A DNA stretch of 34,114 bases, taken from Chara braunii. Its lineage: Eukaryota; Streptophyta; Charophyceae; Charales; Characeae. Positions 9,341 through 18,908 of this stretch are shown piece after piece. A model generated the notes under the pieces. The model did no database searches, had not been told where the DNA came from, and worked only from the letters and a program-made list of their open reading frames with translations. The DNA is taken from the NCBI GenBank assembly GCA_003427395.1, contig BFEA01000401.1, positions 1,184,389-1,218,502 on the forward strand, written 5' to 3'. The translations under genes and the position numbers were made by a program. Within the stretch, counting starts at the first letter, position 1. Every line of letters starts with the position of its first letter.

Positions 9341-12020
9341 TGCGACAACTCAACCACCGTGCGCCCACTTCCACCAATACGCCCGCTTCATCTTGCTAGT
9401 CCCACATGCTATGCTAGCTCTGTGCTGCTGTCCTCACAGCAGTTTTTGTGCGACCCCGACCAGTCCTGAGATCTTGTTTCCCCTCCCCCTGCTACTGCTG
9501 CTGCTTCTGGCGCAACAGACAGAACGTCGGCACACAATTCATGATCCTCCTTCGACAGTCACATTTTGGAACAGTCTATCGGACGGCGTAAAATGTTTTC
9601 ACAGACATCACAGTCCTTCTTACCAGGGTGCCACATCCACACAAGAAGCACATCCAGATATACCAGAACCGTATGACGAAAAACATTTCCTTCCTCCCCA
9701 ACCTCGGAGAGCAAAACCATATGACGAAAGATCAACCAACATCTACAAAAGCACCCACCCATCACCCCAGCACTACTGCTGCAACATGGTCTGGTCTGGA
9801 ATGCGTATCGCATAGGTGCAATTTCATTTTCGGACGGAAAACATATCCCGACACCCACCGGCCGCCACCCTCGTAAACCACTCTGCTGTCCACATAACCT
9901 TGGGTCTAGGCGGGGGCGCAAAATCTCACCCCACCGTTCTGAGAGCCATTGTCAAGGAAACCGATGAGACAACCAATGAAGGCATACACGCTTGTACCGC
10001 GACACATTCCCGACCGCGACAGAGCACGAAATCCTTTGCATTCTCCACAGCCAAAAAACAAACATAAAGCACTGCTCCCATATTCCGGGGTCGCCGTCGT
10101 CCATGCTGTTGTTGATGTAGCTGCCGAAAGCAACTACACACACATTTCCTTGCACAAAAAATCATATGCTTGGTTGGTTCCTCTCAACCAGCTGGAACAC
10201 GACAGATCCATATTTACTGGGCCATGCTCCAACACATGGACCTATCTGACAGTTGCCACCCACATTCCTCCTGTGCAGAAAACACATAAGTGCACTTGCG
10301 AATACAATCATCTAACTAATGGTTCCAGCACAGTGCCCTTGAGGGAGGCTTGGAGAAAAACTGAGCAGAATAACTCGCGGCTCATTTCCCGATGATGGAA
10401 ATGCTTTCCTGGCGAGGTAGATCACATCCATGGGATCCGTTGCGCGATGCTTTGCGAGTTCCCAATGTGAACGAACGCAAACTGATTGATGCCTTGGCAT
10501 GCCGCAGGCGAGATTCCTCCCATGTCGACGAACGAACACTGATGCCTCGTAGCGACCACCGCACAGGTGCAACTCCTCGAATGGCCGCTTCTGCCTCCCA
10601 GACGACGAGAGTACATGCATGTCAACAGCCCAAAAGCATTTTCTCTGGGATTTGCCCCGGCCTTGCCCCGACAACATAAGTCAATGGAACGGTGCCGTCT
10701 TTCTCTCCACACACAGGCCCTATCACTTTGAGATCAGCCCTGAATCGGCCCAGCAATAGCGGAATAGAAATGTAACATAGCATAGCAGCAGGCAGCAGGC
10801 AGCAGGCAGGAAGGATTGTCCATTTAAACAAGACAGTGGAATTCGCACTGGCTGGTCACACACGATTTTTTTGTTCCCTCCATCAGATTGGGATTGGCCC
10901 ATCTGCCCGAGTGACGGATCCAGGTCTGCTAGTCAGAACCTGGTTTGACGCCTTACCAAGCAAGGCGTCCGGAATCAGCCCGACCGTGCCTCCCTCACCG
11001 GCAAAAGACACAAATATCGAGGTACCGTAAAGAAAGAACCTACGCACTTCAAAAATCGACAGGTTGCTCGCAAGACACATCTCGGGCGAGCTACAGGACA
11101 CAACCACGCAAAGGTGTCATCCTAACATGGTGGATGTGTATGTACACAGACAAGATTTAAGCGACAAGCATATACGATGAGTGTTTGTTTGCCGCAAGCG
11201 CAAAAGAGCACACAGCTTGAGCATGGGACCACCCAACGAACACAACAGACGGGATCTTAAGTCAAACGTGAAACTGCACAGCCACATACGTACATTGGCT
11301 TGCGATGGAAATGGAGAGGAGATCAGCATCACAGTCAACTTACACTAAACCCATTGTGATCCACCGTGTGGTTCACCCTCATGCTAGAAGCTTCGGGCTT
11401 AGCTCCCCTGGAAGATCATGAACCTACAGAAAGCGGAGGAGAAACAACAACTACATCACTGACTACATAGGGTCATCCCTTTGTCATTGAAGCCCCCAGT
11501 CACTACGGAGCTCTGCACTACGAGAGTTGTATATCAATGCCTCAAGTGTGGGTGATGAACTGCTGCTCGTCGAGTGGTCCATCACATCTACAAGAAAATG
11601 GATACTGCTACATGTCAATCCGGCAACGACAATGTCATTATACACGACTCTGTGATTGCTGCATCTATCGTGCATTTCCTATTTACACTATACACGAAAA
11701 AAGCAGGGAAGGGGGAGGGAGGTGGGGGGGGGGGAAGTGTCACCCAAAAAGAAGGGTACATTGAGGGACTTGAGTAGCAGTGAGAGTGGCCGCAAATCAT
11801 AAGAGCAAGCCAGGAGTACATGTAGGTTTTACATCTACAGACCTTTGCTGAGACTTAGGTTTCACCTCATACAGACCTTTCCTCAGAGTCTACAGCCATA
11901 GAGAGCAAGGGCGTAGCGGAACGACTGGTGGCAATCGTGTTCTTTTTTGTCTTTTTTAAGCAATTCATTATCGCCTTTGCTCAATTCTGGAATCTATACG
12001 AGATCCCCACATCGCTCGCA
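9341..12020. other. Long stretch without a recognisable gene
   Basis: Both strands have medium-length frames (for example plus 9153-9815 and 9949-10395), but none shows a known domain, consistent frame across stops, or clear exon boundaries. A plus-strand patch around 11515-11640 reads like a degraded protein (DELLLVEWSITSTRKW), which might be an old LINE endonuclease, but this is very weak. A GCAGGCA microsatellite lies at about 10786-10808 and a G run at about 11724-11734. Confidence 0.35.
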
Positions 12021-12105
12021 TGCATCTATCTCTGCACGGCACAGCGTGTGTGTCGTCAACGCGCGTGCATCTCTGCAGTGCACAGCGTGTGTGCTCTCAA
12101 GCGTC
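12021..12105 (+). repeat. Two-copy tandem repeat, about 45 bp
   Basis: GCATCTATCTCTGCACGGCA with CAGCGTGTGTG and GTCAAC is followed by GCATCTCTGCAGTGCACAGC with GTGTGTG and GTCAAC. It lies in the probable 3' flank of the minus-strand gene. Confidence 0.55.
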
Positions 12106-12687
12106 AACATGAAGAAGGTATCGCACCACCTTCATGACGCATTTAGTGAGAGGACCCTGCATGGCTTGAGATACCATTTTCCATCTCCACACCCATGCAC
12201 TCCTGCTGTGGTGTAAGCCTTTGACTGCAATCCTTGGCTGATGACACATGCACTCCTGATTCGAAGCGTGGACGGGACAAGCGTGGACGGGACATGGAAT
12301 TTAACAGCTGCAAGATAGGCTACTAGGTGATGATGGTCCTGCTCGCCTCCCAAGGCCCGGCACAAAGGAAAACAATGTTCTATACCATCAACCTATAAGG
12401 GAAAGAAGTGTGGTTGGAAGAGAATGGTTGACCTCTGACACGTATCCCTGACAATCCTTCTGGCTGACAGCTACGAGGGCGGAGGGGAAAGCCTCGGTGA
12501 GAGACGATATGTCCGTGCGAGTCTGAAATACTGCAGCAGGAAGACGGCAAGCCGTACGTATCACAAATAAAGCCTCAAGCTGTACCCCAAACAAAGGTCG
12601 GCAAGTCAGCAACTGGCCCAAACAAACAGTGGCCATATGAAGTATAGTATAGCTGAAATACCTAACGGCGGCCGGCCAAGCTCAAGC

Positions 12688-13463
12688 TCAAACAAGCTCC
12701 CAGTCTGTGAAGTCGTTGCCCGTTTCACTTCTTCGGCTCTCCAGAGAGATGGCACTTGCAGAGCGGCCCATTCCCAATCTTTTCCGATCCACAGACTCTG
12801 TATCGGACTCCGCATACCATTGTCCTTGCGCAATCTCAAACTCGCTCTCGGAGAGGAGCTCCAAATCAATCTCGCTTTCTGATCTCGTAGTCTTCGTAAT
12901 CCCTCCTTGGCGGCACGTGTCAGGGTTCCCGACGACAACAGGGGCATCTGTGCTTCCAGGCAGCGACAACGATTCTGGACTACTCTGGCCTGTCAGCCCT
13001 GCGGCGCTGGTATCATCTAGCAATTCTTCCACAGCATCACTGAACCCAGGATTAGACTCCTCGACAGCCATCAACCCAGCAGCACCCTTGGACATCTCCG
13101 CCGACAGTTTTACCACCGGTCCTTCCAGCTCCACCACACGGTCGTTGCTGTCCATGGTCTGTGGCAAAGCGATCACTTCCATCATACTCTCCTCCTCCAC
13201 CCGCTTTACAATTTGCTGCTCACTGAGTCCCCGCACAGCTTCCTTCTTTATTTCTTCCCTCCCTGCTGACAACTCCACTTTTTTCTCACAGCTGCTCATC
13301 CTCAGAGGAAGGCAGTCAACAGGCCTTCCAAGGACCACATCCTCACCTTGACTGTTCTCTTTCTTCTTGTCTGCTACGCCCTTGGAGTGCCTACGGCGCA
13401 GGTTCTTCGCCGTTTGCTGAGCCCTTTCGTCCCGTTCCTTGAAAGCTTGTCCTTGGCTTGGCG
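12688..13463 (-). CDS. Exon 3, acidic Ser-rich tail ending in WELV
   Basis: The acceptor is GGGCGCAG after a T/C-rich tract, and the exon completes the codon begun in exon 2. It encodes 258 codons including the TGA stop. It begins APSQGQAFKERDERAQQ with a basic cluster and continues with alternating charged, probably helical segments and an acidic serine-rich tail (residues about 330-402) with several possible casein-kinase-like SESE sites. The open frame extends to 13530 upstream, but that part is read as intron because phases then match exon 2. Confidence 0.72.
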
Positions 13464-16008
13464 CTGCGCCCACAAGAGACAGAACACCCATTAGATGGTC
13501 AGAGAGCCAACCGACAATAGACGAGTTCAATGTGCACTACCCGTCCCCATTCTCCCTCCCATGACCTCAAATGGGAAAGTGCGCACACGTGATAGGCGCT
13601 TGGGAGGAGGCCCCTACGACCACCACTGCTCAGCCAACAATTCGTACATTACATGGTGGCAGCATTTCAGTCAAAAAATATGCATGACCTTACACCATCC
13701 ATGACCTTAAAACAGTACTTGATGCCCGCCACACCAACGACAGTCCCCGTGCAATATTCAGAGTCCCAGCCTCCCCTGCTTCCCCTCCACTTGCAACCCC
13801 TTAGAGCAGCAACAGGTGGAGCGGAACGACGTCAAACTCGCCGCAAAAAGCGCGAGGGAAAATCTCATCCCAGGAGCGGCTGACGCACACAGGAGGCGTA
13901 ACTGCCAGAGAACCATCAGTCAATTTTGTGAATCCCAAAACGAACGAAAGGGAAAATCTCTCACCCCTGGAGTGGCTGACAGACGCAGGAGGTGTAACTG
14001 CCAGAGAACCATCAGTAAAGTTTCAAAATCCGATAGGTAAGTTTTTTTGCAGCATCACAATGCATCCATGACCATCTTATGCCAGGAGGTGGACAAACAG
14101 CACACAGCCTACTGATGTCCCATGGGAAGTACCAGAGCTCACGGTGGTCTGAGAACTGCAACCCCCAGTGGCAAAGGGAAAGGGGACGGGCCAATAAGAA
14201 GGGCGAAAGGAAAGGGGGGGGGGCAGGGCCGCAGGGGCCAATAAGAAGGGCGAAAGGAACAGGGGGACAGGGGCCAACAAGAAGGTTCGAGGTGAGACAT
14301 ACAACTGCCCCCATATGAGGAGAAGACAGCTGTATTATTTATTATTTTATTTTGTAAGATTGAAAAAAAAAAGAAGGTTCAACGAAGAGGTGGGTGGTGC
14401 CGGGTGGGGTGGGGTGGGGTGGGGGGAGGGGGGATGGCGGAGCGGGAGAAATACCAAAAGGACCAGCACATGAATGACAGGTCTGTGAGAGAGCCATGAG
14501 GGAATTGCGCAGGTAAAGAAGGGAGGAATAAGATGGTGGGAGGCATTACCTTTCTCAGCCAGTTGGCTACGTAAGATGAAATGTAGTATCTGTTCTGAGC
14601 AGTGTGATACCGGATCCGTGTCCCATCGGGTCACATAAAAAAGAGGGGGGGGGGGGGAGAAGAAGGAAAAAACAAAAAGGAACAAGAGGGGAGGCTGTCC
14701 TTTGGGACATCCTTTAAAATTGGAACAATACAGAGAAGAAAGATTACTTAGATTAGCATGGCCCCTGCCCAGGGATGACACATACGAATCGAGAAATGGT
14801 CCAAATTAAAAAAAAAAAAAAAAGGAACAAGAGGGGAGGAGGCAAGGGGTGAAAACCGAGAAGCTTCGACACTTCTAAAGCGATTATTGAATCATTTTTC
14901 TATTGGGTGCAATAATGGTGCATCACAGGACACAATGAAGGAGGGGTGCAATCGTTTTTCTTTTTTCCTTTTCTTTCTCAATCGTAGTTTATCATTTAGA
15001 CGATGACAAAAGAATTTAAAGAAAGAGCTCACCTACTACCAATGGGCCTCGCTCAGTTGGTACACCCACAAACTGGTGAAATACACACCCACGTTCGAAT
15101 CCATATGCAATCAGATGACCAGAAATCAATCATTCTACTTTTTAAAAAAAAGAGCTCACCTGCTGCTGGTGTTTCTGCAGCCTGGTTGCTCTGAAGAGCA
15201 GCAGAAGACAATGCTGTCTGGGATGCGCAAACCTTCTTCTCTGTCGTAAGCTTATCAATGTTGCTCGCAGGATGCCACACCACTTGACCAGTGGACGCAG
15301 GGGGGGATATCTTGACGGGAGACTCGTCATGCGGGGCCGCGCAGGGACTTGGAGACGCTCCAGTGGGTACCAACAGTTCTCGCACAAATTCGGAGCACAG
15401 CTTTCGGACGCTGTTGCTCACTGTATTCACCTGGTTCTCCACGAACCATGACGACTCACTGCAGAGCTTGCGCACATTATTTCCCACTGCATTGACTTGG
15501 TTTTCCATAAACCAAGAGGTCTCCTGGAGAAAAAGACAGGCAGTGAGAGAATAGGAGAGAGCATGAGCATCAGGCCTTGCTCAGTTGGTACACCCTTGAA
15601 CCGTTGAAATACAGACCTGAGCTCGAATTTGCATGCAACCGGATGACGAGAGGGATAGATCATGAACAGATGCTATAGATCATGAGCAGATGCCATATAC
15701 AATTTCACTACCATCTCTGTCAGCAAGATCATGAAGCGATGCCATAGATCGTATACAATTTCACTACCACCTCTATCGGCAAAGTCCCTGCTATTGTAAC
15801 ACAGTGTGCCTATAATTAGTATAATATCAATACATTTTTAAGGAACAAAAGCACAAACACATCACAGTGAGCACATTGAAAAAGCGCGCGAATTTTCAAC
15901 TTGCTTGTGTCCCATTGCTTGCAAATTGTCATGTACCCATAGCCAAGTCCTGCCATCGCACACAGTCAACAAAAAAAGACTCCTTGATGGCAAAACATAT
16001 AAAGAGTG

Positions 16009-16050
<42 letters not shown>

Positions 16051-17948
16051 NNNNNNNNNNNNNNNNNNNNNNNNNNNNNNNNNNNNNNNNNNNNNNNNNN
16101 NNNNNNNNNNNNNNNNNNNNNNNNNNNNNNNNNNNNNNNNNNNNNNNNNNNNNNNNNNNNNNNNNNNNNNNNNNNNNNNNNNNNNNNNNNNNNNNNNNNN
16201 NNNNNNNNNNNNNNNNNNNNNNNNNNNNNNNNNNNNNNNNNNNNNNNNNNNNNNNNNNNNNNNNNNNNNNNNNNNNNNNNNNNNNNNNNNNNNNNNNNNN
16301 NNNNNNNNNNNNNNNNNNNNNNNNNNNNNNNNNNNNNNNNNNNNNNNNNNNNNNNNNNNNNNNNNNNNNNNNNNNNNNNNNNNNNNNNNNNNNNNNNNNN
16401 NNNNNNNNNNNNNNNNNNNNNNNNNNNNNNNNNNNNNNNNNNNNNNNNNNNNNNNNNNNNNNNNNNNNNNNNNNNNNNNNNNNNNNNNNNNNNNNNNNNN
16501 NNNNNNNNNNNNNNNNNNNNNNNNNNNNNNNNNNNNNNNNNNNNNNNNNNNNNNNNNNNNNNNNNNNNNNNNNNNNNNNNNNNNTCCTTTTTTACTGCAC
16601 ATTCGGGGCCCTCTGGGGTAGCACAGCAAAACCCCGCCTTCGGGAAAAAAATAAAAACTCCGTGCTGCATTTTCGGGCTGCCTGGATTTCCTGGGCGGAC
16701 CCCCTCTGGGGTAGCGCAGCAAAACCCCGCCTTCGGGAAAAAAAATTAAAAAAAATTCCCTGCTGGGTATTCCGGCCGCCTGGATTTCTTGGGCGGACCC
16801 CCCCGGGCCCGCCTGGCCGGGCGGCAGCCCAGCCTAGGCAACACATGCAATGTGCTTTAGTAGTTCGACATTTCCATTTTTTCAATTGCTTGTGTTCCAT
16901 CGCCCGCAAAATTTCACGGACCCATAGCTGAGTCCTGTGATCTCACACAGCCAAGAAAAACTCAAGGCAGTGCACAAATGATTTGAAGCCAATAACCACA
17001 CAGAGGTTGTCATGCCAGCTTTAACCAGCGCCATCTTCCCTACACAGGAGGATATCTGAAACCACCTTAACAATAGAAGAACAGTTCAAGAGCAGCAGGC
17101 TGTTCAAGCATGAGCAGTCCCTCCCTGGTTTCCATACTACACTAATCGCCAGTTACTCAGCGAAAAAACATCCCACTCTGAATTCACCCTTGAATACGCT
17201 GACAGCAGCCCCCCTCCTCCCCGCGCCCCCCCCGCCCAAAAGCACGTCGGAGACATAACGCTGAAGTCCACCAACTCTGACATTTCTTCTCACATTGTTG
17301 ATGGAAGCCTCCGTTAGACACCCTCAACAGTTCCGTTAGACACCCTCAACAGTTACTGCTGCTCCTTCATGCCAGCATAGACAAGCTGAATGCTGGTATG
17401 GCTGCTCTTCTCTCGAGCATACTCGAGCGTAGCCATATGCCCATCGCTTCGTCCTCTGCCAGGTGCCTACTACTTCCACACATCATTCCTCAATTCCACC
17501 ACCTTGCCTCTTTTCCCAGGGAATGGCTCCTGCCACAGTTGTGGCAGCAAATCAGACTCGGCGATAGCTCTCCATCGTGCTAACGTGGACAACCACAAAT
17601 GAATGGCGCATGTGAGGTCGATCCAGAGTAGATTCGTCTGCCTGCAGGCTGTTTTCCCCAGGTGGTATTAATCGGCGCATGCATCAGGCTTTTCGAGTTC
17701 AAATAACAATAATGATGTCTGACCTGCCTCCATTCCTCTTATTGTGTTCAAAATTCAAATAACAATAATTATGTTTGACCTGCTTAAATCATAGTTCTGG
17801 TCGTTTCTGCAGTTTGGCAATATTGTCTGACTCTACTGTTCGTATTCACTGACGTCTGTCTGGGATCATAGCAATATACCTGAAGCAACAGGGAAGTGTC
17901 CCGCCCCGTCTCCTCGAACCTCATCTGCATGCGGTCCAGCCACGACAT
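12688..17948 (-). CDS. Three-exon gene for a 402-residue protein of unknown function
   Basis: CDS segments in transcript order are 17948-17880 (69 nt), 15523-15160 (364 nt) and 13463-12688 (776 nt including TGA), 1209 nt in all. Both introns have GT and AG ends and matching phases (0, then 1), which strongly supports the model. The start ATG has A at -3. The protein is hydrophilic with no signal peptide or membrane segment. Residues about 24-69 form two tandem 23-residue repeats (each with SWF, ENQVN and VRKLCSE). A Pro/Ser-rich linker follows, then a basic stretch (NLRRRHSKG) and a mixed Glu/Lys region. The last third is acidic and Ser-rich (SESEIDLELLSESEFEI), ending in DFTDWELV. I do not recognise the family. 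The terminal W-x-x-V after acidic residues resembles an Atg8-interacting (LIR/AIM) motif, which is inference only. Further exons inside the 2.36-kb intron 1 cannot be excluded, because it contains an assembly gap. Confidence 0.72.
13856..14040 (+). repeat. 94-bp tandem duplication in intron 2
   Basis: Two units starting at 13856 and 13950 share GGGAAAATCTC, GAG(C/T)GGCTGAC, GCAGGAGGTGTAACTGCCAG/ACAGGAGGCGTAACTGCCAG and AGAACCATCAGT. They lie within intron 2 of the minus-strand gene. Confidence 0.8.
14187..14286 (+). repeat. Short tandem repeat, three partial units
   Basis: GGGCCAATAAGAAGGGCGAA recurs at about 14188 and 14235, with a partial third copy at 14271 (GGGCCAACAAGAAGG), separated by G-rich spacers. 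It lies within intron 2. Confidence 0.7.
14674..14839 (+). pseudogene. U6 snRNA retropseudogene with poly(A) and target-site duplication
   Basis: Bases 14697-14807 follow U6 snRNA from GTCCTTTGGGACATCC through ATTGGAACAATACAGAGAAG and ATTAGCATGGCCCCTGC to ATCGAGAAATGGTCCAAATT. A run of about 15 A follows. A 21-bp direct repeat (core GGAACAAGAGGGGAGG) lies just before (14674-14694) and just after (14819-14839), the signature of LINE-mediated retroposition. About 13 extra bases (AAAGATTACTTAG) interrupt the copy within the region that normally reads GAAGATTAGC. No TATA or upstream element is seen, so it is probably silent. It lies within intron 2 of the gene. Confidence 0.9.
15022..15161 (+). 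mobile_element. tRNA-derived SINE copy 1 with 13-bp target duplication
   Basis: The element body (15035-15148) carries a box A-like CTCGCTCAGTTGGTAC and a box B GTTCGAATCC (15093-15102) at tRNA-like spacing, and ends in TTTTTAAAAAAAA. AAAGAGCTCACCT occurs on both sides (15022-15034 and 15149-15161). On the minus strand this duplicated 13-mer is AGGTGAGCTCTTT, the exon 2/intron 2 donor, so the insertion created two copies of the 5' splice site. Confidence 0.85.
15160..15523 (-). CDS. Exon 2, with two 23-residue tandem repeats
   Basis: A TTTTTCTCCAG acceptor opens the exon. The first 46 codons are two copies of a 23-residue unit (E-[TS]-SWF-[MV]-ENQVN, then V-[GS]-N-[NS]-VRKLCSE), with DNA similarity showing an internal duplication. 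A Pro/Ser/Ala-rich segment follows. The donor GTGAGC sits inside a 13-bp sequence duplicated by a SINE insertion (15022-15161), so a second identical donor lies 127 bases further into the intron. Read-through meets a stop at 15055-15053 within the SINE. Confidence 0.75.
15571..15663 (+). mobile_element. tRNA-derived SINE copy 2
   Basis: GGCCTTGCTCAGTTGGTACA, GAACCGTTGAAATACAGACC, CTCGAATTTGCATGCAACC and GGATGACGAGAG align along the head of copy 1. Box B is mutated (CTCGAATTT). A clear target duplication is not seen, because the downstream DNA is itself repeated. It lies in intron 1, about 50 bp upstream (in transcript terms) of exon 2. Confidence 0.7.
15679..15784 (+). repeat. Two-copy tandem repeat, about 49-56 bp
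   Basis: ATCATGAGCAGATGCCATA or ATCATGAAGCGATGCCATAG followed by TATACAATTTCACTACCA/TATACAATTTCACTACCAC and CTCTRTCRGCAAG occurs twice, at about 15679 and 15728. It lies in intron 1. Confidence 0.7.
15892..16050 (+). repeat. Gap-flanking direct repeat, left copy, plus (GA)n
   Basis: About 100 bp (15892-15990) with TTTTCAACTTGCTTGTGT, ACCCATAGCCAAGTCCTG and CACACAG match the right copy at about 16878-16975 at roughly three quarters identity. A pure GA run (about 16013-16050) then leads straight into the gap. Confidence 0.65.
16051..16584. other. Assembly gap, 534 N
   Basis: The gap follows a GA microsatellite and lies in intron 1 of the minus-strand gene. Frames spanning it are artefacts. 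Confidence 1.
16611..16800 (+). repeat. 93-bp tandem repeat, two copies
   Basis: Units start at 16611 and 16704. Each has CTCTGGGGTAGC, CAGCAAAACCCCGCCTTCGG, an A-rich stretch, a GCCTGGATTTCYTGGGCGGA block and a C run. The array may continue into the gap. Confidence 0.85.
16801..17870. other. Intron 1 sequence, including the right gap-flanking repeat
   Basis: The stretch about 16878-16975 is the right copy of the gap-flanking repeat (TTTTCAATTGCTTGTGTTCC, ACCCATAGCTGAGTCCTG, TCACACAG). A short direct repeat (CCGTTAGACACCCTCAACAG) occurs twice at about 17311-17352, and TTCAAATAACAATAAT(G/T)ATG occurs twice near 17698 and 17753. No further exon of the gene was identified. Confidence 0.5.
17880..17948 (-). 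CDS. Exon 1 of the 402-residue protein
   Basis: It encodes 23 residues, MSWLDRMQMRFEETGRDTSL to LLQ, and ends CAG before a GTATAT donor at phase 0. The acidic/basic amphipathic sequence runs straight into the repeat at the start of exon 2. The sequence CGGCAAG precedes the ATG. Confidence 0.65.
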
Positions 17949-18067
17949 CTTGCCGGCTTGAACTGCTTCTTCAAAAAGAAGGATGCTCTACTGACCCCAG
18001 ATTTTTGTCAATGCTGAAAGAGAAGGCAGTACTCGCAGCCCTGAAGATTGGCACCTGGTACGCAGAG

Positions 18068-18100
<33 letters not shown>

Positions 18101-18752
18101 ACAGCCGGGGTTAGAAAAGATTGCAGAAGTCCTCCGTTGTTACATTCTTCAAAATCGGAAGCATTCAGAGCAGTTAAGCAGGGCCTCTGTGCAAGGAGTG
18201 ACTTGCATAAATCGACAAATGGTCCCCAAAAAAAAAAAAACAATAAAAAATCAGGAGATCAAAGACAGCCAGGGAGCCCATGCCCCCCCCCCCAACAAAA
18301 GAATTGGATCCACAACCGTAAACGTAGAGTGGGAATGCCACATTCAGTAGGACAGTAGGGACGGAAGGCATAACCACTAAGTCTTTACATCAACGCGAAC
18401 GTGACATCAAAGATGAACAAAAGAGCACCCCATCCACGAGAAACGCCCTCCTCTCTCTCTGATCCTTCAACAGCCTTCTTTCAAAAAGAAAACATGCTCT
18501 CTCGCTCCCCCAAGTCTCCAGTATACTTCAGTCTATTTCAGTCTATTTATGCTACCTCCATCTGGTCACAGCTGGAATCCGCACCTGAATGGACCCCCCA
18601 GGGAAGACATTGCATCATTGGGAGCACCTGTCATGAACAAACGCGCAGCACGGATTTCATGTCAAAAGGGGGTTGCCGATGTCAAACTGCCACCAAAGTG
18701 ATGTCGATTTCGGGCGCAAGAGGAGTGGCCACTGGTGTTCCCCAGATACATC
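17949..18752. other. Upstream flank of the minus-strand gene
   Basis: This is the expected 5' UTR and promoter side. A run of about 28 A (18071-18098) and a shorter A run (about 18229-18240) could be retroposon tails. No clear TATA box or initiator on the minus strand stands out. The plus-strand frame 18401-18910 crosses a SINE and is not convincing as a gene. Confidence 0.4.
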
Positions 18753-18908
18753 TTTTTTTTTTTTTCCAAAGGGCAGCGGCCTTGAGATTTCATCTTAGAA
18801 CTGACCAGGTTAATTCAGAGTTATTTTACTCAAGTCATTCCATCTGGATTCAAACTGAGGTCTGGAATTCCACGGTTCATGGGCCCGTTCGTCTGCCCCA
18901 GGGACTTT
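18753..18908 (-). mobile_element. tRNA-derived SINE-like copy 3
   Basis: On the minus strand the head reads CCATGAACCGTGGAATTCCA, then GACCTCAGTTTGAATCCAGA, aligning with copy 2 (GAACCGTTGAAATACAGACC and CTGAGCTCGAATTTGCATG) around box B. It ends in a run of about 13 A (T on the plus strand, 18753-18765). The body beyond the head differs from copy 1, so it may be a related subfamily. No clear target duplication is visible. Confidence 0.55.

Noticed and set aside
9153-9815. 220-codon plus-strand ORF as a gene
   Set aside because: It starts in a T-rich duplicated block, has low-complexity Leu and Cys runs, and shows no domain or exon signals.
12707-13351. Plus-strand 214-codon ORF opposite exon 3
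   Set aside because: It is the antisense shadow of the spliced minus-strand exon, is Ser-rich as expected from reverse-complemented acidic codons, and has no splice or phase support.
15862-16931. Long ORFs across the N run
   Set aside because: They exist only because N is translated as unknown; the real sequence is missing.
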